A stretch of 10,931 nucleotides of DNA from Spirochaetia bacterium (GTDB taxonomy: Bacteria; Spirochaetota; Spirochaetia; Treponematales; Breznakiellaceae). Both the position numbers and the translations under genes were made by a program. The stretch covers positions 1 through 10,931 of the forward strand of contig BNVA01000053.1 in NCBI GenBank assembly GCA_025997755.1, read 5' to 3'. Shown here one piece after another: positions 6,687 to 10,931 of this stretch (within the stretch, counting starts at the first letter, position 1; the number at the start of each line of letters is the position of its first letter). Below the pieces are notes generated by a model, which was not told the DNA's origin, made no database searches, and saw only the letters and a list, made by a program, of their open reading frames with translations.

Positions 6687-8579
6687 ATGAGTTTAGGCTT
6701 GCGGGAACGTATAATGAAAAAAACGTTAAGGGAACATCTGCATTTTCTTGAAAAAGGTATCTGCTATGGATCGTTAGTCTTTCTTGTTATGATACCCGTA
6801 TCGGAAGCTTTTGCACGTTTGGTTTTACATTCCGGTATTCCTTCATCAAGCGGCACTGTCGTACACCTGCTTCTGGTATTGGGATTGTTCGCGGGAATGA
6901 TAACCACGGAAAAAAAAGATCACCTTTCCATAGGTCTTATTCAATACATAACAGATCAAAAAATAAAAAACGCTATGGCGGTAATTTCCGGATTGGTTTC
7001 GGCTTTTGTCTGCATAATACTTGCGTTTTGTTCTGCGTCATTCATAAAGCTGGGCTTATCACCATGGCGGCTTATAGGGTTTATACCGGATGCCGTTTAT
7101 GCCCTTGTTATGCCGCTGGGTTATGCAATTATGGCGCGGCGTTTTGCACGTCATACAAATTTGCGCGGCGCATTTCGTGTCATTCCAATTTTTGCGATAG
7201 TACTTGGAATAATTTGTTCACTGCCTGTAATTTTTAAATTCATCTATGGATTTGATCTTCCAAAAAGCGCCGTATATATAAACAACATATTTTTTTGGGC
7301 GGCTTCAAAAATAAAAATTGTTGTACTTGTATTTTTGATTTTATCGGCTTTGACCGGCACTCCGCTTTTTGTTGTTATAGTCGGCATAGCACTTATAATG
7401 ATGCAGAGCGTACATGGTGAAATTGATGTTACCGCAAATCAAATCTACACGGCGCTAACGCAGAACAGTATTGTCGCGATTCCTCTTTTTACACTCACCG
7501 GTTTTTTTCTTTCGGAGAGCCGCGCAGGGCTGCGTCTTGTGGCGGCGTTCCGCGCGTGGTTTAGCTGGATGCCCGGCGGAATGATTGCCGCATCGGTTAT
7601 CATTTGCGCTTTTTTTACTTCGTTTACAGGCGCGTCCGGTGTTACGATACTGGCGTTAGGCGGCATACTCTACACAATACTCGCAGAAAATTCAGGCTAC
7701 CCAAAAAACTTTTCTATAGGGCTTCTGGCATCATGCGGCAGTATAGGACTCTTGTTTCCGCCGAGTCTTCCTATCATCTTGGTTGGAGCTACAACACAGA
7801 CAAACATACTCCATCTTTTTGCGGGCGGCTTGATTCCCGGAATAATTTTAATAGCCGTAATGGTAATTTTTAGCATAATAATTTCGTTTAAAACAAAGAT
7901 ACCCGTTGAAAAATTCAATCTAAAAAATGCGGTTTTTTCTATGAAGGGCGCGTTCTGGGAAATTCTACTGCCGTTCTTGTTGATTAGCGGCTACTTTACC
8001 GGCATTTTATCGTTAGTCGAAATAGGCGCGTTCGCCGCCCTTTATGTTTTTGTTATAGAAGTTTTTGTATGCAAAGATATATCGTTACGCGAAATACCGG
8101 CAGTATTCAACAAAGCCGTTCCAATCATAGGCGGCATACTTTCCATACTCGCGGTTTCTCAGGCTCTGTCTTACTATATCGTTGATACACAACTGCCGGA
8201 AAACTTTGCGCGTTGGCTGCAAGCGGCAATATCGTCAAAATGGGTGTTCCTTTTAATACTCAACGCGGCGCTGTTGGTAGTCGGCTGCCTTATGGATATT
8301 TTCTCCGCTATACTGATCGTGCTGCCGCTCTTAGTACCGCTTGCAACGGCTTTTGGAATAGACAAAGTTCACTTGGGAATAATATTTTTGATAAACATGG
8401 AAGCCGGATTTCTTACTCCGCCTGTCGGATTAAACCTTTTTGTAGCATCATATCGTTTTCAAAAACCGTTCTTGGAAATATGCCGCGCCGTGGTTCCATT
8501 CCTGCTTATACAAATTGGCGTTGTACTTTTAATCACCTTTGTTCCCGAACTGTCCACATTCCTAACACGATACTTTTAA
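6687..8579 (+). CDS. dctM: TRAP transporter fused permease (DctQ + DctM), mirror copy
   Basis: The translation is identical over all 630 residues to the gene at 2353-4245, including the TAAATG junction with the preceding permease. Here that preceding permease is the truncated chimeric version, so the native operon head is absent. If the duplication were real, this copy would lack its normal upstream transcription signal. It is probably the same gene counted twice. Confidence 0.85.
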   Translation: MSLGLRERIMKKTLREHLHFLEKGICYGSLVFLVMIPVSEAFARLVLHSGIPSSSGTVVHLLLVLGLFAGMITTEKKDHLSIGLIQYITDQKIKNAMAVISGLVSAFVCIILAFCSASFIKLGLSPWRLIGFIPDAVYALVMPLGYAIMARRFARHTNLRGAFRVIPIFAIVLGIICSLPVIFKFIYGFDLPKSAVYINNIFFWAASKIKIVVLVFLILSALTGTPLFVVIVGIALIMMQSVHGEIDVTANQIYTALTQNSIVAIPLFTLTGFFLSESRAGLRLVAAFRAWFSWMPGGMIAASVIICAFFTSFTGASGVTILALGGILYTILAENSGYPKNFSIGLLASCGSIGLLFPPSLPIILVGATTQTNILHLFAGGLIPGIILIAVMVIFSIIISFKTKIPVEKFNLKNAVFSMKGAFWEILLPFLLISGYFTGILSLVEIGAFAALYVFVIEVFVCKDISLREIPAVFNKAVPIIGGILSILAVSQALSYYIVDTQLPENFARWLQAAISSKWVFLLILNAALLVVGCLMDIFSAILIVLPLLVPLATAFGIDKVHLGIIFLINMEAGFLTPPVGLNLFVASYRFQKPFLEICRAVVPFLLIQIGVVLLITFVPELSTFLTRYF

Positions 8580-8583
8580 TAGA

Positions 8584-9774
8584 TCACACCTTTATATGCT
8601 TTTGGTAGATCGTGTCTATAACGTTGGAAATGGCGTTATCGCCGGAAACATTACAAGCCGTACCAAAACTGTCCTGCGTTATATACAAAGCGATCAAAAG
8701 CCCTGCAAGCGCACTATCCGGTGAAATGCCTACAAGCGGCAGAAAGGGCAGCGCGGTCATTATTGAGCCGCCGGGCGCACCCGGAGATGCTACCATAGCG
8801 ATACCTAATGTCATTATAAACGGAATTATGATCCCTAAATTAATGTTCATGTTGTGCATCAACAATACGGCTGTAACGCAGCTTGTAATTGTGATCATCG
8901 AACCTGCCATGTGAATATTTGCGCATAGCGGTATTACAAAGTTTCTGATCTGCGGAGAAACGCCGTCGGCTTTTGCACATTCAAGGTTTACAGGAATTGT
9001 CGCGGCGGATGACTGCGTACCGATAGCGGAAAGATAACCGGGTATCTGGTTTTTCATCAGCATAAAGGGATTTTTTTTGCTTATCGCACCGCTTATCATA
9101 AACTGAGTAAAAAGGCAGGTAAAGTGTAAAATGATCACCGTCAAGAACACCTTCCACAGTACGCTTAAAATTGCAAATGTTTGACCCGAAACTGTCATAT
9201 TAACAAATGTTCCGCAGATATAGAGCGGCAGTAAAGGAATTATTACGCGGCTTAAAACTTTATTGATAATGGCGGAAAATTCATGTATGGGAGCGTAGAG
9301 GGCATCGTGTAACTCTTTGCCGCGCATTGAACTGATACAAAGTCCTAAAATAAACGCAAGCACAACCGCGCCGGTAACATCCATAACGGGAGCAATTGGC
9401 AGGTTAAAGAATGGTTTGAGCATACCCGCCTCCGCGTCGCCGATACCGGACAGAACTTCGGGGTTTAGAAAATGCGGAAACAAATTTATAGCGACAAGGA
9501 ATGCTACCGTCCCCGCGATCAAAGTTGAACCGTATGCTATGCCGCCCGTGATAACCAATAGTTTACCCGCGCCCTGCGAAAGGTCTGCGATACCCATTGT
9601 AACAAACGCAAGAATCATCAGCGGAATAACAAATTTTAAGAACGAGCTGAATAATATTGACGCGGTAATTACAGTTCTGTTCAACCAAACAGGCGCAATT
9701 AGACCCAGAATGATACCGATGATGATACCAATGATTAGTTTACCGACAAGACCCAGTTTGAATTTTTTTGCCAT
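8584..9774 (-). CDS. Dicarboxylate/amino acid:cation symporter, mirror copy
   Basis: The translation is identical to the 396-residue symporter at 1158-2348, with the same AAGGAG ribosome-binding site (here 9786-9781, minus strand) and the same four-base convergent gap to the TRAP gene. The glycine replacing the substrate-binding arginine in TM8 is present here too, as expected for a copy. Confidence 0.85.
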   Translation of the reverse strand: MAKKFKLGLVGKLIIGIIIGIILGLIAPVWLNRTVITASILFSSFLKFVIPLMILAFVTMGIADLSQGAGKLLVITGGIAYGSTLIAGTVAFLVAINLFPHFLNPEVLSGIGDAEAGMLKPFFNLPIAPVMDVTGAVVLAFILGLCISSMRGKELHDALYAPIHEFSAIINKVLSRVIIPLLPLYICGTFVNMTVSGQTFAILSVLWKVFLTVIILHFTCLFTQFMISGAISKKNPFMLMKNQIPGYLSAIGTQSSAATIPVNLECAKADGVSPQIRNFVIPLCANIHMAGSMITITSCVTAVLLMHNMNINLGIIIPFIMTLGIAMVASPGAPGGSIMTALPFLPLVGISPDSALAGLLIALYITQDSFGTACNVSGDNAISNVIDTIYQKHIKV

Positions 9775-9806
9775 ACTTTGCTCCTTAAAAAATTGTTCTA
9801 CACTAC

Positions 9807-10562
9807 TTATTCTACGCCTAGATACGCATCAATAACCTTTTTATTTTTTTGAACTTCAAGCGGCGTGCCGTTTGCAATCGTAATACCGTAATCAAGCACG
9901 TATAGACGCTCGCAGATACCCATAACAACCTGCATGTGATGTTCGATTAACAGCACTGCTATATCAAATTTTTTGCGTATTTCCAAAATAAAATCCATAA
10001 GCTCGCGCGATTCCTGCGGATTCATGCCGGCGGCCGGTTCATCAAGGAGCAAAAGTTTTGGTTTTGTCGCCAGTGCGCGTACTATTTCAAGACGGCGCTG
10101 TTTTCCGTAGGGAAGTGAAACGGCATTATCATTAGCGTTATCCGCAAGTCCCACGGATTCAAGAAGCTCCATAGCCGTTACACGGATTTCTTCCTCGCCG
10201 CGCAAATAAACCGGCAGATGTAAAACAGATTCAAACAGGTTTGGATTTTCCCGCATTGTTGCCGCAACAAGGAGGTTTTCTAGCACCGTCATATCGTGAA
10301 AAAGCCTTATATTTTGAAAGGTTCTGGCAAGCCCTATTTTTGTTATTTGGTGAGGTTTTTTCCCGGCTATGGGTTTTCCGTTAAAAAAAATACCGCCTCT
10401 TGTAGGCGTATAGACTCCGGTAATGACGTTAAACGCCGTAGTCTTACCGGCACCGTTAGGACCTATAAGCCCCACAATTTCGTTATCGCCGACATTAAGC
10501 GAAAAATTTTCAACTGCCGTAAGTCCGCCGAACTGCATCGTTACATTTTTTGTTTCTAGCAT
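9807..10562 (-). CDS. livG: LivG-family ABC ATPase, mirror copy
   Basis: The translation is identical to the 251-residue ATPase at 370-1125, with all ATPase motifs intact. Its own upstream promoter and the shared divergent region with lplA are duplicated with it, so as a real duplication it would be expressed independently. Confidence 0.88.
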   Translation of the reverse strand: MLETKNVTMQFGGLTAVENFSLNVGDNEIVGLIGPNGAGKTTAFNVITGVYTPTRGGIFFNGKPIAGKKPHQITKIGLARTFQNIRLFHDMTVLENLLVAATMRENPNLFESVLHLPVYLRGEEEIRVTAMELLESVGLADNANDNAVSLPYGKQRRLEIVRALATKPKLLLLDEPAAGMNPQESRELMDFILEIRKKFDIAVLLIEHHMQVVMGICERLYVLDYGITIANGTPLEVQKNKKVIDAYLGVE

Positions 10563-10586
10563 AAAACCTCACGCAGGACACTTCTA

Positions 10587-10615
10587 ATAATAGCGCGAAC
10601 GCCGGAAAGGATCAA
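10587..10615 (-). promoter_or_regulatory. Promoter of livG, mirror copy
   Basis: This is the mirror of 317-345: on the minus strand a -35 TTGATC at 10615-10610 and a -10 TATTAT at 10592-10587, spaced by 17 bases. Confidence 0.45.
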
Positions 10616-10627
10616 GGCGCTGCAAAG

Positions 10628-10641
10628 TCATTTTAAAATGA
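10628..10641. promoter_or_regulatory. 14-bp palindrome (candidate operator), mirror copy
   Basis: TCATTTTAAAATGA again lies between the divergent livG and lplA promoters. A palindrome reads the same in both arms, so this copy adds no independent evidence for function. Confidence 0.3.
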
Positions 10642-10655
10642 GGCTATGCGAAATC

Positions 10656-10685
10656 TTGTTATACGGCAGCAGAACTCGGTATAAT
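10656..10685 (+). promoter_or_regulatory. Promoter of lplA, mirror copy
   Basis: A -35 TTGTTA (10656-10661) and a -10 TATAAT (10680-10685) are separated by 18 bases and lie seven bases before the lplA ATG at 10693. Confidence 0.55.
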
Positions 10686-10692
10686 TCACATT

Positions 10693-10931
10693 ATGCTTTT
10701 TGTTCGCAATGATAACACCGATCCGTATAAAAACCACGGTCTTGAAGAGTGGCTGATGCAGACGCAGAACGAAGATTGCTTTATGCTATGGCGCAATGAC
10801 AAAGCAATTTTGCTCGGTCGAAATCAGAATGTACATAGCGAGATTAATATGCCCTACGCAGACGAACATAACATAAAAATTGTGCGGCGCATTACAGGCG
10901 GCGGTACGGTATTTACAGACGACGGTAATAT
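10693..10931 (+). CDS. lplA: Lipoate-protein ligase A, 5' part only, mirror copy
   Basis: This is the same 79 codons plus two bases as 1-239 on the minus strand, reading out of the window with the RRITGGGTVF...GN motif near its end. Both copies stop at exactly the same base of the gene, which is expected if both arms were built from the same reads. Confidence 0.88.
   Translation, partial: MLFVRNDNTDPYKNHGLEEWLMQTQNEDCFMLWRNDKAILLGRNQNVHSEINMPYADEHNIKIVRRITGGGTVFTDDGN

Larger units (their letters stand above)
5614..10931. repeat. Right arm of the 5.3-kb inverted repeat
   Basis: This is the mirror image of the left arm. It starts abruptly inside a gene, where the bases tttattcaaaag are the first shared run with the left arm read backwards, and it runs to the last base of the window, exactly as far as the left arm runs in the other direction. 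Because the start interrupts a coding sequence and the end coincides with the mirror position of base 1, I read it as the folded-back copy. Confidence 0.97.

Noticed and set aside
1..10931. Composite transposon or insertion-sequence-mediated duplication
   Set aside because: No transposase, terminal inverted repeats of a known element, or target-site duplications are visible at the inner edges; the outer edges are beyond the window.

Overview
The window is one 5,318-base block written twice in opposite orientation. Positions 1-5318 and 5614-10931 are reverse complements of each other wherever I compared them (position x pairs with 10932 - x). They are separated by a 295-base single-copy loop at 5319-5613. 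Every gene outside the loop therefore appears twice, and the two window ends are exact mirror images that cut the same gene at the same base. The likeliest explanation is an inverted (snap-back) chimera, as made by multiple-displacement amplification or a library/assembly fold-back. In that case the biologically real content is only about 5.6 kb, best represented by positions 1-5613. A true, very recent inverted duplication cannot be excluded from sequence alone.

Real gene layout, read from the left arm into the loop: (1) lplA, lipoate-protein ligase, 5' part only, leftward, running off the window; (2) a 130-base divergent intergenic region with a promoter for each side and a 14-base perfect palindrome between them; (3) livG, a branched-chain-amino-acid-type ABC ATPase, rightward; (4) 32 bases further on, a dicarboxylate/amino-acid:cation symporter (SDF/DAACS family), rightward; (5) converging on it with a 4-base gap, a leftward transporter operon: a 630-residue fused TRAP permease (DctQ+DctM), directly preceded by an ArsB/NhaD-like (IT superfamily) permease of 427 residues, itself preceded three bases upstream by the last 26 codons of an unidentified gene. 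The right arm repeats 1-4 and the TRAP gene in mirror image. Its copy of the ArsB/NhaD-like permease has lost the first 71 codons at the chimeric junction (5613/5614) and opens instead with seven antisense-derived codons.

Almost everything here is membrane transport: an ABC ATPase without its permeases, a Na+ or H+-coupled amino-acid-type symporter, a TRAP permease without its binding protein, and an ion/anion permease. With lipoate salvage this suggests an organism living on imported amino acids, organic acids and cofactors. The fused TRAP permease points to a Gram-negative-type bacterium with a periplasm. Anaerobic or host-associated groups such as spirochaetes (Treponema-like), Synergistota or deltaproteobacterial symbionts would fit, but I cannot place it from this sequence. 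There is no RNA gene, CRISPR array, transposase or recognisable terminator. I see no new biological system; the most notable feature is the palindromic architecture.
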